Assembly (NCBI GenBank): GCA_025084515.1
Contig: JAJAGP010001669.1
Location: forward strand, 1-64,000
DNA length: 64,000 nucleotides
Direction of reading: 5' to 3'
DNA from: Ancistrus triradiatus
Taxonomy: Eukaryota > Chordata > Actinopteri > Siluriformes > Loricariidae
Below the pieces are notes generated by a model. It was not told the origin of the DNA and searched no databases. It saw nothing but the letters and a program-made list of their open reading frames with translations. The position numbers and the translations under genes were made by a program. Every line of letters begins with the position of its first letter. The first letter of the stretch is position 1. Shown here in pieces: positions 1 through 12,700 of the stretch.

Positions 1-993
1 ATGATGGCAAGCCATCCTGGCCCAGATGCAGCAAAACAGGCCCAAACCATGATCCTACCGCCACCATGTTTCACAGATGGGATAAGGTTCTTATGCTGGA
101 ATGCAGTGTTTTCCTTTCTCCAAACATAATGCTTTTCTTTTAAAGCAAAAAGATCTACTTTGGTCTCATCCGTCCACAAAACATTCTTCCAATAGCCTTC
201 TGGCTCGTCCACATGATCTTTAGCAAACTGCAGATGAGCAGCAATGTTCTTTTTGGAGAGCAGTGGCTTTGTCCTTGCAACCCTGCCATGCACACCATTG
301 TTGTTCAGTGTTCTTTTGATAGTGGACTCATGAACATTAATATTAGCCAATGTGAGAGAGGCCTTCAGTTACTTAGAAGTTACCCTGGGGTCCTTTGTGA
401 CCTTGCCAACTATTACAACTATTAGTTGCTCTTGGAATGATCTTTGTTGGTCGACCACTCCTGGGGAGGGTAACGATGGTCTTGAATTTCCTCCATTTGT
501 ACACAATCTGACTGACTGTAGATTCGTGGAGTCTGAATTTTTTAGAGATGGTTTTGTAACATTTTTCAGCCTGATGAGCATCGACAACTCTTTTTCTGAG
601 GTCCTCAGAAATCTCCTTTGTTCATGCCATGATACACTTCCACAAACGTGTTGTGAAGAGCAGACTTTGATAGATCCCTGTTCTTTAAATAAAACAGGGT
701 CCCCACTCACACCTGATTGTTATCAAATTGATTGAAAACACATGACACTAAGTCCACCTTCAAATTAATTGCTAATCCTAGTGGTTCACATACTTTTGCC
801 ACTCACTAATATGTGATATTGGATCATTTTTTTCAATAAATAAATGACCAAGTACAATATTTGTGTCTCATTTGTTTAACTGGGTACCCTTCATCTACTT
901 TTTCGATGTGTGAAAATCTGATGATGTTTTAGGTCATATTTATGCAGAAATATAGAAAATTGTGAAGGGTTCACAAACGTTCAAGCACCACTG
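1..993 (-). mobile_element. Tc1 family A copy 1, cut by window start
   Basis: Transposase lies on the minus strand with frameshifts: FLRTSEKEL, KEFGLHQ-like remnants and VTKDPRVTSK are readable. The right terminal repeat ends GTTCAAGCACCACTG at 993, followed by TA (994-995), the usual Tc1 target. The element starts outside the window. Confidence 0.9.
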
Positions 994-1245
994 TACATGG
1001 CGAAAATAAGCCGTGACGGATCAACTTTGGGAGACATATGTGATTGAATTTTTAAACGTCTCCTTGGAGATGAAACCTTTATCCAGATGGTAATACAATT
1101 CCCGCAGGATCTGGTTAGCAATTCACTCGCGTAGCCTGTTCAGGCTTAGCATGGTGCAATCTTTTGAGCTCAGCACATGCAAGGTGAAGGGTAGGGATCA
1201 GGAGCAATGCTAGCCAGATTGCAGGCATGGGATTGAAAGTTCTGG

Positions 1246-1430
1246 GTACTGTGTTGGCTTAATGGTTAAGATACTGGACTGTGAACCAGAAGTTTCATAT
1301 TTTAAATCCCCTCTGCCAAGCTGCTACTGTTTGGTCCTTTAGTAAGGCCTTTAATCCCCAATTGCTTGGATTGTAAGATTGTATGAGTTGTAAGTAGCTC
1401 TGGATAACGCTGCTAAACAATTAAACGTGA
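1246..1430 (+). repeat. Decayed tRNA-derived SINE, family 1
   Basis: A tRNA-like head (GGCTTAATGGTTAAGATACTG) is followed by a body with ATTGCTTGGATTGTAAGAT and a tail resembling GTAGCTCTGGATAA. It matches the better preserved copy at 59455-59657; the box B is damaged. Confidence 0.75.
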
Positions 1431-2045
1431 ATATGGATGGACAGTATATTTTGTAGTTTAGCAATATAACACAAAAGGTGATTTTAGTGATGTGTGCATT
1501 GAATGAGAAGTCAGGGTGAGAGCACAGAGCATTGTTTTCATTACAGAATTAGCTGTGACCATGAAATAACCAAAGACTAACATGAATGTAGATAATTTAT
1601 CTTTCACAATCAACTACCAGTATTTCAGGTGTATCTTCATCATATAAACAGAAGATACATGATCTTTAATTAAGAGTGGTTTGTTTGATATATACAACTG
1701 TGAAATATGTGAAACTAATACTATGCATACAAATAATTGCACCACCTAGAGCATGAACAGGAAAATTGATGAGTCAAGAAATATTTAAACAAGAGAGTGC
1801 TAGCCCATAATATTTTCTAGTTTATCCACTAAAATACCATGAAGTCCTAGACAGTTACCTGAGGATACTAATAAATCAACCACTTATAATGATGACAGTT
1901 TTGGTGCTATGATGAGGTCCAATTAAAATATTATGTATATATTAGGGCTGAGGTCATTTTTAAAATTTTAGTTAAGTAGTTTGCTGTAAGTTATCGTGAT
2001 TAATTGAATTTAAGCCTGATGCCTCCTATAAAGGATATTTAAATG

Positions 2046-2243
2046 TGGGTGGCTCGGTGGGTAGCACTGTCGTCTCACAGTAAGAAGGTCCTGGGTTCAA
2101 TCTCAGAATTGAGTGGCCTGGGCTCTTTCTGTGTGGAGTTTGCATGTCCTCCCCATGTCTGTGTGGATTTACTCTTGGTACTCTGGCTTTCTTCCACAGT
2201 CCAAGGACATACATTAGGTTAATTGATTGCGTTAAGTTAGGTT

Positions 2244-2249
<6 letters not shown>
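2046..2249 (+). repeat. tRNA-derived SINE, family 2
   Basis: It begins GGTGGCTCGGTGGGTAGCAC, has a box-B-like GGTTCAATCTC, and a body with TGTGTGGAGTTTGCATGTCC and TCCACAGTCCAAGGACATAC. The same family is at 50828-51140. It ends in a (TA)n tract. Confidence 0.75.
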
Positions 2250-2301
<52 letters not shown>

Positions 2302-2312
2302 GTATATATATA
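2247..2312. repeat. (TA)n microsatellite
   Basis: About 66 bases of TA dinucleotides with a few TG interruptions near the right end, at the tail of the SINE. Confidence 0.95.
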
Positions 2313-2624
2313 AGAAGTTTACAGGTCTGTGAGAGCTATAAATCATGCTTGGGTTGTGGGTGACCAATACTTTTTTCCCCACAGAAGTTACAGGTCTGTG
2401 AGAGCTGAAAATCATGCTTGGTGTGGGTGTACCAAATACTTATTTTCCACCATGATTTTACATTAAAGTCCTTTAAAAATCCTACATTGATTTCCTGTTT
2501 TTTTTCTCATTTTGTCTCTCATAGTTGAAGTGTACCTATGATGAAAATTACAGACCTCTCTCATCTTTCTAAGTAGGAGAACTTGCACAATCAGTGGCTG
2601 ACTAAATACCTTTTTGCCCCACTG
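2313..2624 (+). mobile_element. Tc1 family B 3' end fragment
   Basis: The right end matches the 3' end of 41246-42693 and finishes TTTTTGCCCCACTG, then TA. Before it, about 60 bases starting ACAGGTCTGTGAGAGCT occur twice in tandem, so the fragment is rearranged. Confidence 0.8.
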
Positions 2625-2626
2625 TA

Positions 2627-2792
2627 GGTAATATTGGATTATTTCCCTCAATTAGAAAATGATCAAGTATAATATTTTCAACTGGACTCTCTTTACTTGT
2701 AGGCCTTGTGTGATAATATAATGATTGTTTAGGTCATAATGCAGAAATATAAGAAATTCTAAGTGGTTCACAAAGTTTCAAGCACCACTGTC
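2627..2792. mobile_element. Tc1 family A solo terminal repeat
   Basis: Only one terminal arm is present, ending CAAGCACCACTG, directly after the family B end. The transposase part is missing. Orientation cannot be judged because the termini are inverted repeats. Confidence 0.75.
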
Positions 2793-3678
2793 TTGTTAAT
2801 AAAATGGATGCAAAGAATGTATCCAGCCAGTTAACATCCTCTATGAGGCAGTATCTTCAGTAGTCTATGACGTTGCATGGGGAGGAGGAATACTTGTTTA
2901 CACAAGTCTGAGTTTTTAAGATTTACTTGTGTGAAACTTGAAATGAATCTTTGGAAAAGTGGCAACTGTATATGCTGGGTTTTTAAATGGTTTCAAATGA
3001 CTCAATTGAAACGCTATCAACTTTTACTTCAGCATATATATGATATGGTAGCCTGCTATTTTGCTTCCTGGTAGTTGGGACTGGGATTTGCGGCTACGTT
3101 GATGCATGACATAGTAGAGGACCAAGCCTAGAGCAACAATCTGTCAATCAAACCGACCAACGTTGTTCTTTTCATGTCAGTTAATATTTAATTCATTGCT
3201 ATAATTTATGCAAAAGCTTAAACTTATTAAGAAAATTAGTAATTAATAATCTTAATTACGCCCCTGCGTAAGATTTATTGTCATTTTTTTGGGAGTAGTC
3301 AAACTTCTGAATACTATACAAATAGCATGGCAACTTCATGATCAACGAGTATTGTAATTGTGCCTTTTGTACATGTTTTTAGTTATAAATATTAATGTGA
3401 ATTAGTCTAGCAAGAATTAGTCTAGCAAGCCCACAAACCCAAAATGAGACACAGATCCTCAAAGTGTAAGGAAGAGTGCAGTATCTCACTGTGTTAATAT
3501 GCACTCTTTAATAATATAATAGCATACAGGTATGTCATTAATACCAGTATAAGAATGTATAATATAAAATGGTAAGATTGAGTGTTGGTGTGTGTTTGGT
3601 AGGGAGATTGTAACATGCAGTGTAAAAAGAGGTATGCCTCTTGTCACTATGGCTGTCTAAATAGTTTGTCTTTTGCAG
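2793..3678. other. Unassigned intronic sequence
   Basis: AT-rich sequence upstream of the first visible itga9 exon. A 12-base direct repeat, AATTAGTCTAGC, lies near 3401-3427. I see no exon or recognised element. Confidence 0.6.
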
Positions 3679-3785
3679 GGAACAAGCCAAGGGAATCTTG
3701 TGGGAAGACATGCCAAGGGGATAGAGATGACGAGTGGATGGGAGTCAGTCTGGCAAGACAAGACAAACCCAATGGGAAAGTTCTG
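3679..3785 (+). CDS. itga9: itga9 window exon 1
   Basis: Acceptor TTTTGCAG ends at 3678 and donor GTATGT starts at 3786. The exon is 107 bases, entered after the first base of a codon and left in phase 0. It encodes NKPRESCGKTCQGDRDDEWM and then GVSLARQDKPNGKVL, a propeller segment with the conserved CGKTC motif. Confidence 0.95.
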
Positions 3786-6700
3786 GTATGTAATTTACAT
3801 GATCACCAAAAACGTTTTCTACTGGCACCATCTAAACTAGAAGTGGTTTGTTTTCCTACAATATAGAGCATATTGATTTACTTTTGATTTATCTGATATT
3901 GGAATTGTACACATTAATCTAGATGAGTCATCTTCAGTTATCTTCAGAAGAACACTGTGGAGACTTATATTTAATAATTTGGAGACATAAAAATATACAT
4001 TTTAGTAGCTGTAACAAGGTGCGAAAAGAGTTTATTTAACAAAAATGCAGAAGGGAAAAAAGGGGAAAAACAGAACTAACCCGAACGTAAACTGGAACGC
4101 AAAAAAGTGATAAATCACTGTCGTACTGCTGGAGATCGGGGTCGCCGTTGTACTGCTGGAGATCGGAATTACCGTCGAGCTGCTGGAGATCGGGGTCGCC
4201 CTCGTGCTGCTGGCAATCGGGGTCGCTGTCGTACTGCTCTGGAACAGACGCCGCCGAGGCCGTCTCAGGATTGGACATCACCGAGGCTGTCAACCCTCAC
4301 TGTCTTTGGAACGGGCACAGCCATGACTGTCTCTGGAATGGGCGCAGCCGTGACTGACTTTTGAATGGAGGTAGTCATCACTGACTCTGGAACGGAGGTC
4401 ACCGTGACCAACTCTGGAACCGATGTCGTTGTGACCAACTCTGGGGCGAACGTTGCCTTCGTGACCGACTCTGGAGTGAGCTTCACCTTCATGACCGACT
4501 CAGGGACGGACTTGTTTCTGACTGACCCTGGGACGGACGTCCTCTGAACTGTTTCTGGGATGGAGGTCTTCTGGACAGACTCTGGGACTAGGGAGTTTTT
4601 CCTTGCAACTGTCGCCCTAGGCTTGCTCAATTTGGAATTGGACGTAGTTATTAGGAGATAATCTAAACTTGTAAAGTTGCTTTGAGAGAATGCTCCATTG
4701 TAAAAAGCGCTATATAAATAAATCTGACTTGACTTAACTTGACTGGGACTGTGCTAGCGGGCTTGGATCCCGGTGTCATGCTGGTGTCATGCTGGTGTCG
4801 TGCCGGTGTCGTGTCCCGGCTTTGAACTTGCGAGCTTGGATACTGGTGTTGAGCTAGTGAGCATGGACCCCGACTTTGAGCAAGCAAGAGTGGATCCCGG
4901 CATCGAGCTAGCAAGCGTGGATCCCGGCATCGCCGCACCGGACAGTGGACACCGGAGAGTTTCTCTGGACCTCCACAGGAGGAGGGCTAAAAACTGACGC
5001 CAGTGCTTCCAAAAACACATCAGTGACCTATTGAAGGGCCTTGCCAGAGAGGCATGAAACAATGAATGACACCCGGGCATGATGAGAGCTGGAGGGGAAA
5101 AGGCTGATACAACTCAAGCACTGCGACACGAATTTCTGACAGAGATCTGGATCTCCATTATACCTGTCCGGTTTGTTCAGAGCGGACCTGGAATCTGCCA
5201 TCTGCATAGTTAACAAAGTATTCTGTAACAAGCAGGACGAACTGGAGAGATGCTTGCATATTTCAGTGTGAAAAGAGAAGTTTATTTAAGAAAAATCTAA
5301 AAGGGTAACACAAGGGAGAAAAACAGAACTAACCCGAACGTCAACTGGAACACAAACAATAAGTGAGCACTGTACTGCTCAGAAGAAACCCGGCAATAAC
5401 ATGGCGACGGAAACCAAAACGGGGAAGATTCTGGAGAGCCACGAGGAATACAAGCTGCACGGTACGCTCGGGTGGAACCGAGACAATATTTTGCAACATG
5501 AGTCTCAAATTACCGAGTTTATATACAGTGTAGCCCAGGTGTATTCAGTTAGCAATCCAGAGCTAACTGTATAGAGAAGAATGCCGGATTTGTCCACAGG
5601 AGTCACGTGGCCCACCGGAGGATTGTGGGAGATATAATGTAGTTTGTAAACAGCGGAGATAAGCGAAGGGGAAACCGGGGGTTGGTTGTGGGGCGTGACA
5701 GTAGCATAGATTGGTAATGTCTTATTCCTCCATAATGCCTCCATAATAGGTTATGGTGTATTACATTTTTTTCCATCCACCTTCAAACTAATTCATACAC
5801 AGATCAGCCATACCACTAAAACCACTGACAGGTAAAGTGGATAAGACTGACAGTGCTCTTGGAAATATTCTACTAGGAAACCTTAGTATGGATATTGTGC
5901 TGTGTCACACTGCAAAAAATGTTCCACAGTGGATTGAGAAACTTGACAAAGAGTTCCAGGTGTTGACTTGGCCTTCAAATTCCCCAGAACTCCATGCTAT
6001 TGAGCATCTGTCGGATGTGCTGGTCTGATCCATGGAGGCCTCACTTTGAAATTTACAGAACTTAAAGGGTCTGCTTAATGGAATATCTTGGTGCGATATA
6101 CCATAACACAGCTTCAAAGGACCTACACAAGGCAGGTGGTTTTAACGTTATGTTTGATTAGTATATAACAACTTGTATAACAAGTTGGAGCCATTATTGC
6201 AAGAAATATCAATTAAACAAATCCATAGTGTTTAAGGAAATGCATGTCATGGCAAACTAGAATATACCAAAATACTGTATATAGATTTCCTTGAATAAGG
6301 CAAGCTTGACCAATAATCCTAATAAGGAAAATGCTTTTCCTGTGCTTCACTACAATTAATCGTAATGGATGGGCAGTAGACTGAGTTTGTTTAGGCTAGG
6401 GTACCATCTTGGTGGTCCTACTCTAGGGCAGAGGCTGTTTTATGACTCACATGGAGCACCCTGAAGTGGGTGATGAAAGCCTGAGAGACTCTGTGGCCTC
6501 CAGAGGGCCAACCACACTCTTTGATGGTCAGTGTGGAGGGAGTTGGTACAGCACACTTTAAGCCAATAAGGAAGTGCTGTAATAATGTGCTGCAAACTTG
6601 TGTTCCATGCTGAGTGACAGACGGTTAGAAAACACAGATAGTCATGTATATATTATTAATGTAATATTAGTCATTAGGTTTTGACTGTTATAATTTATAA

Positions 6701-9700
6701 TTTATTTAGTTAAATATTAGAAAAGAGAAAGATGCTTGCTAAATTTAATTATGATGATATGGTTGTTTATTTTATACTGTAAGTTAAGAACATTCACAAT
6801 CGCACATGTGCATGCACAATAAGAGGGATGCCTCTTATTGCATTTGTTCTCCGTGGTATCTCTCTGATTGCTTGTAGTTAGTGAAAAAGAAGTTGTGAAG
6901 TATGAACCAGCCCATTTGGAGGCAGAACACACAGAGTGATAGTAGAACTTAATTATACCTTACTCTTGAATCTTCGTATAGGAGTAATAAAACCCATGTT
7001 TGTCATTTAAACTTGTTGAAGAAATAAGCTTGAGATGGCTCTCGCTCTGTTAACTCTGTGTTTCCTCCTGCAGTTATGCCAGTCAGTACCATTAGCACTA
7101 CTCATCAGGGGATGCATCTGATCACGATACGATTATATCACGATACATTGCAATATGATGCATATTGTGATATTCCACATAGTTCTGTCAAAATATAAAA
7201 ACAGCTGAAATAGAAGTTACGGTGTACATTCTGAGTTGTCTTGAAACATTAAATCACAATGATAATTCAGCATGTTGTTCCCAGCCAGGATGGAAGGTTA
7301 TTGCCCTCTGGCTTGGTGACGGAAACACTGACAGGCATTATATGCATTAGTGGAGTTTTATTGTACAGGTGCTCCCTGATTTTCAATGGGGAGATGTTCA
7401 GACAAATCCATCATAAGTTAAATGTATCATGAACTGATGAGTTTAATATAGTCTATTCTGTATCATAGCGGAGCCTATTACACATTAACACCTACATTAC
7501 ACTTACATTAGCCTACAGTTTGCCAAAATCATAAACATAAAGCTTATTTTATAATAAGGGGATGAAGAATCTTATGTAATTTAGTGAGTAATGGGTTGAA
7601 AATGACAAGTAAAAGCTATACACTTTATTGGTGAACTCAGGGCGCAAGCTGCTAATGCTAACTGTTCAGTCTGAAAGCCAAGATGATTCAGGTCCTGTTT
7701 TCCTTTCGGTTGGCTGTCATTACTAACCATTTTAGGACCCATGGAGACTTATTTGCACTAAGAATATAGTACAGAAGATGTAAAAATAAAGAAAAACACA
7801 ATAAACACAGCAGAGATCTCCACTGAGGGCTATTGTGAATCTGAATCACTGAATCACTGTGTACTGAATCGTCAATCTTGAATCGTGAATCGATTTTTGG
7901 CTGACACAAGTCGCATGGCTTGTGTCATACAAGTGTAAGCTAGTGTGCTGAGTACTGAGCAATCAACGAGAACCGAGACAAATTTTTTTAGTCAAAATGT
8001 GCCGAGAACTGAATTCAACAAGTTCCGAGGTGGTCGAGACCAGAGGTACCACTGTGTTTATTTAGATTTTAATTGATCATCTTCTTTGTAGTTTAGTAAT
8101 TTAGTAAATTTTCATGCAATTATTTTTAAGACATATATGCTTTTACAACTTTTCTTATGTTCACACAAGATTTTCAAAGGGTACTGTTTGTGTGTGTGTG
8201 TGTCTCAATAGCTTGAGTGGTGACTGGAGTGAGAGGGAGAGAAAGAGAAGAAGCTGAACTTTTCACTTCTGATCTCACTGCTGTGCACAGAATTCCCATC
8301 AATTACCACTTTTATGTTTTTCTTTTCCTTCTATGCTTGGAAGGCTGGAGTGTCGAAACTTATTTCACACTACACAGGAATGTTTAGAATAAATGACCCG
8401 ACTTAGCTATTGTTTGAGTTTTTGACCGAGCAGTACATTTGGCTGGGAAGCGAGAAGGAGCTATGTGGTTTCACATTAAATGATGCGGCACTGAACTGTC
8501 CTAATGGCGTTGTGACGTATTTTTTCTGCTACTATGTGTCTATGTTAGCTATTTGTGTGAATAATCTCTTATTTTTTTGTCATAGGCCTGTGCACACCGC
8601 TGGAAAAATGTGTACTATGAGTCTGAGCACATCTTACCACATGGTTTCTGTTCTGTGATCCCTGCAACATTACAGGGCAGGACACAGGCCCTTATTCCAT
8701 GTTATGAAGGTATGGCAGGCGCTGATATATTTGGTGCCTACACTTTTCTTAAAACACACCACCAAAAGAAGACTCTTTTTGCTGTCCCTTTCCATGTACT
8801 GTCCAGAGCTACATTTAAAAAAATACAGTAGTGATAGTTTATTGTCTGTAGCACCTGAAAGTTTAGTCTGTCTGGATTGCTGACCAATTCCACTGTTGCA
8901 GAAATCACATTGTCATGGTGGTTTGATATATATTGAATGATATCTGGGTTTCAAAATGACACACGTAAAAGCAAGGCCAGAAACTAAAAGTTAGAGGAGC
9001 CTTGCTAAACCTAAAACTCCCAGACAAAGGAAAGTGGCAAAGTGTAAAAATCCATTAATTTGAGCTACTCAGTCCTCCCCAGAGTTTACTGGCTTGCAAC
9101 TATGTTAACTGATGCTCTTTGTTATATAAATGCTATCTCTTAAGCCAGGAGTATTTTGTCTCCAGAAAGAAATGGTAGATAAATATGATCAATTATGTCC
9201 CGATGTGACACCTGGAATTGTGGAAAGCAAATTATTTATTTTTTGAGAATGAAGTTTCTTACACTTGGTGTGCTTAGTTCTATGGGTGTGGTAAGGCTTT
9301 GTTCATTCAACAGTGGCTGTAGAGGAAAAAATCCCTTTATCCTATGATGGCCTTTCATTCAATGTTTCAGCCTACAGTCATTCATCAACTTGTCTCATTC
9401 CAGCAACCTAGAGCTCAGGACAGGAGTGGGAAGACAGAAATTCTTTGCCATTTGGCTGTTGAGCCACACTGTTCCTTAACATTTCTTTTCATTACTACAG
9501 AACTAACCTGGTGAATTAGTATTGGCATTAGTAGTCAAGTATCTGAACAGAACATTTGGAGTTTTGGTGGAACAAACATTATGTAACCAGAGAGCACAGC
9601 ATCCCTCACCCCCCAATGTTTTTTTTTTTTTTATGTGGTGCTGTTGGGTTGTTTGAGTGTGCCTCTGAGCCCCAGATTCCTCTTGGATGGTGCTGAGCTT

Positions 9701-12700
9701 TTGACTAACTCCATATGGAATGCAGGAAGAACTCCAGTAACTGCTGGCTCAGGCACACAGAGAAATTATTTTGTGGTTTGCTGATATTTTTTTTCCTTCT
9801 CTGTCTTACTCTCGATCTCTCCCTCCTGCAGACTATAAGAAAATGTATGGGGAAGAACACGGCTCATGCCAAGCAGGGATAGCGGGTGTTTTCATGGAGG
9901 TCAGTAGCAGTGTGCATGATGTAGAACGTTTGTTGACAGTGTCCGCATTTGGCAGTGATCATTTGTTTGTGTTTCGGCTCTTCATGAATCATAGTCCTTT
10001 CATTCTTTCCTCAGACACATCTGCATGTTTTACGTTTCATATGAACAATAGTCCAAAGTAGAGCAACAGATTAGTAACCATTAAAATATGTTAGTGTGAT
10101 TTGTTTCATGTTGATAAGTCATGTTTGTGATCACTTAAATTAGCACCAGTAATGTTTCAAAATGTTTTTTAACTGACCTCTTTTTGCGCATTCTGATCAT
10201 TGATTTCTTTTGTTTAAAGTAATGCCAATCCCCTTTTGTAACATCCAGGCATGGCAAAATTGTTGCCCAGTTAGATATTTGGAATAGCTTAGAGAACACA
10301 GTCTGACATGTTGACGCCCTAGCTCCATTTTCTCAGTGGTATCATAACTTTTAAGCAGCATCAGAATTTAACCTAGCCCAAGCCTAAATATTTAAAACCA
10401 GTATTAAGTAACTTTGTAGGTTGACATACAGTGGTGCTTGAAAGTTTGTGAACCCTTTAGAATTTCTTATATTTTTGCATAAATATGACCTAAAACATCA
10501 TCGGATTTTCACACAAGTCCTAAAAGTAGATAAAGAGAACCCAGTTAAACAAATGAGACAAAAATATTATGCTTGGTCATTTATTTATTGAGGAAAATGA
10601 TCCAATATTACATATTAGTGAGTGGCAAAAATATGTGAAACTTTGCTTTCAGTATCTGGTGTGACCCCCCTGTGCAGCAATAACTGCAACTAAACGTTTC
10701 CTGTAACTGTTGATCAGTCCTGCACACCGGCTTGGAGGAATTTTAGCCCATTCCTCCGTACAGAACAGCTTCAACTCTGGGATGTTGGTGTGTTTCCTCA
10801 CATGGCCATTCCAAAACATGAACTTTATTCTTCTTTAACCATTCTTTGGTAGAACAGCTTGTGTGCTAAGGATCGTTGTCTTTCTGCATGATCTTGAGAT
10901 TCAGTTCATGGACAGATGTCCTGACATTTTCCTCTCTGATATAATTCAGAATTCACTGTTTCATCAATGATGGCAAGCCGTCCTGGTCCAGATGCAGCAA
11001 AACAGGCCCAAACCATGATACTACCACCACCATGTTTCACAGAGGTGATAAGGTTCTTATGCTAGAATGCAGTGTTTTTTCATTTCTCTCCAAACATAAG
11101 GCTTTTCTTTTAAAAAGGCAAAAAAGTTCTATTTCATCTGTCCACAAAACATTCTCCCAATAGCCTTCTGGCTTTTTTTCCCACGTGATCTTTAGCAAAC
11201 TGCAGATGAGCAGCAATGTTCTTTTTGGAGAAGAAGTGGGCTTTCCTTTCCTCCCTGCAACCCTGCCCATGCACACCATTGTTTGTTCAGTGTGTTCTCT
11301 TCTGATGGTGGACTCATGAACATTAATATTAGCCAATGTGAGAGAGACCTTCAGTTATGGTTTTGTAATCTTTTCCAGCCTGATGAGCACCAACATTTCT
11401 TGTTCTGAGGTCCTCAGAAATCTCCTTTGTTTGTGCAATGATGCACTTCCACAAACATGTGTTGTGAAGACGTTGATAGGTCCCTGTTCTTTAAATAAAG
11501 CAGGGTCCTCACTCACATCTTATTGTCATCCCATTGATTGAAAACACATGACACTAATTTCACCTTCAAATTAACTGCTAACCCTAGAGGTTCACATACT
11601 TTTGCCACTCACTAATATGTGATATTGGATCATTTTCCTCAATAAATAAATGACCAAGTGTAATATTTTAGTCTAATTTCTTTAACTGGGTTTTCTTTAT
11701 CTACTTTCACTTAACCCACTTTGACTTTTATTTCATTGAATAAGCATTAAAGATGGAACATGGCTGGGTCTTCCAGCATGACAATGATCCCAAACACATC
11801 TCTCGGGCAATGAAGGAGTGGCTCTGTAAAATGCATTTCAAGGTCGTGGAGTGGCCTAGCCAGTCTCCAGACCTCAACCCTAAAGAAAATGTGTGGAGGG
11901 AGTTGAAAGTTCATGTTGCCCCAAAACATCACTGCTCTAGAGGAGATCTGCATGGAGGAATGGGCCAAAATACCAGCTACAGTTTGTGCAAACCTGGTGA
12001 AGACTTATAGGAAACGTTTGACCTCTGTCATTGCCAACAAAGGTTATGTTACAAAGTATTGAGTTGAACTTTTGTAATTGACCAAATACTTATTTTCCAC
12101 CATAATTTACAATTAAATTCTTTAAAAATCCTACAATGTGATTTCCTGGATTTTTTTTCTCATTTTGTCTCTCATAGATGAAGTGTACCTATGATGAAAA
12201 TTACAGACCTATCTCATCTTTCTAAGTAGGAGAACTTGCACAATCAGCACAATCAAATACTTTTTTGCCCCACTTTATAACTAAAAGTTTTGAAAACAAA
12301 ACGGGAATTTCAACAAAAGAAATGATTTTTCGCATCTTGTCGTAAATTCTTTCCAGGAGTCTTGCCGAGAATCGAAAACGACGAGTACCAAGTTATTTTT
12401 CCCATAAGCAATAATGTAAATTGAATAAATCAGCAAGAACCAAACAAGAACCAAGACAAATTTTTCTGGTCAAAATGCACAGAGAACAAAGTGTTGATTA
12501 TTTGGTCTTGGACTTGTTTTGGACTCAGTAGGGGTTCTCTTGAGTACAACCCTAGCAGTCACCAAAATGCGCAGCCAATTTGCAGCAATTCATTTATACA
12601 ATACGTTCTATTTTAAATCACCTTCAAGTCATCCATTAACTATACTTGCAATGTCCTAGACTGCACATGCAAGGGATATTTTATGTTATTAGTTTCCTTG

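Larger units (their letters stand above)
4010..5700 (-). mobile_element. Internally deleted Ty3/gypsy-like LTR retrotransposon
   Basis: Outer ends are TGTAACAAG (4010) and CGTGACA (5700); both are flanked by the perfect 5-base duplication GTAGC (4005-4009 and 5701-5705). On the minus strand the upstream LTR is 5224-5700, followed by a gag remnant starting at 5201. The other LTR survives only as about 120 bases at 4010-4130, sharing ACAGAACTAACCCGAACGT with the first. Between them are GC-rich tandem arrays and a + strand L2 fragment. No pol, protease or integrase is visible. It is a dead or non-autonomous copy lying antisense in an itga9 intron. Confidence 0.8.

Noticed and set aside
3679..3785. 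Assignment to integrin alpha-4 instead of alpha-9
   Set aside because: DRDDEWMGVSLAR, HILPHGFC, YGEEHGSCQAGIAG and RPVITVDVSIFLP fit alpha-9; the alpha-4 counterparts differ at these places.
4265..4630. 121-codon minus open frame with 11-residue repeats as a host gene
   Set aside because: It runs through the array and into the L2 fragment within the LTR element, so it is not a host protein.
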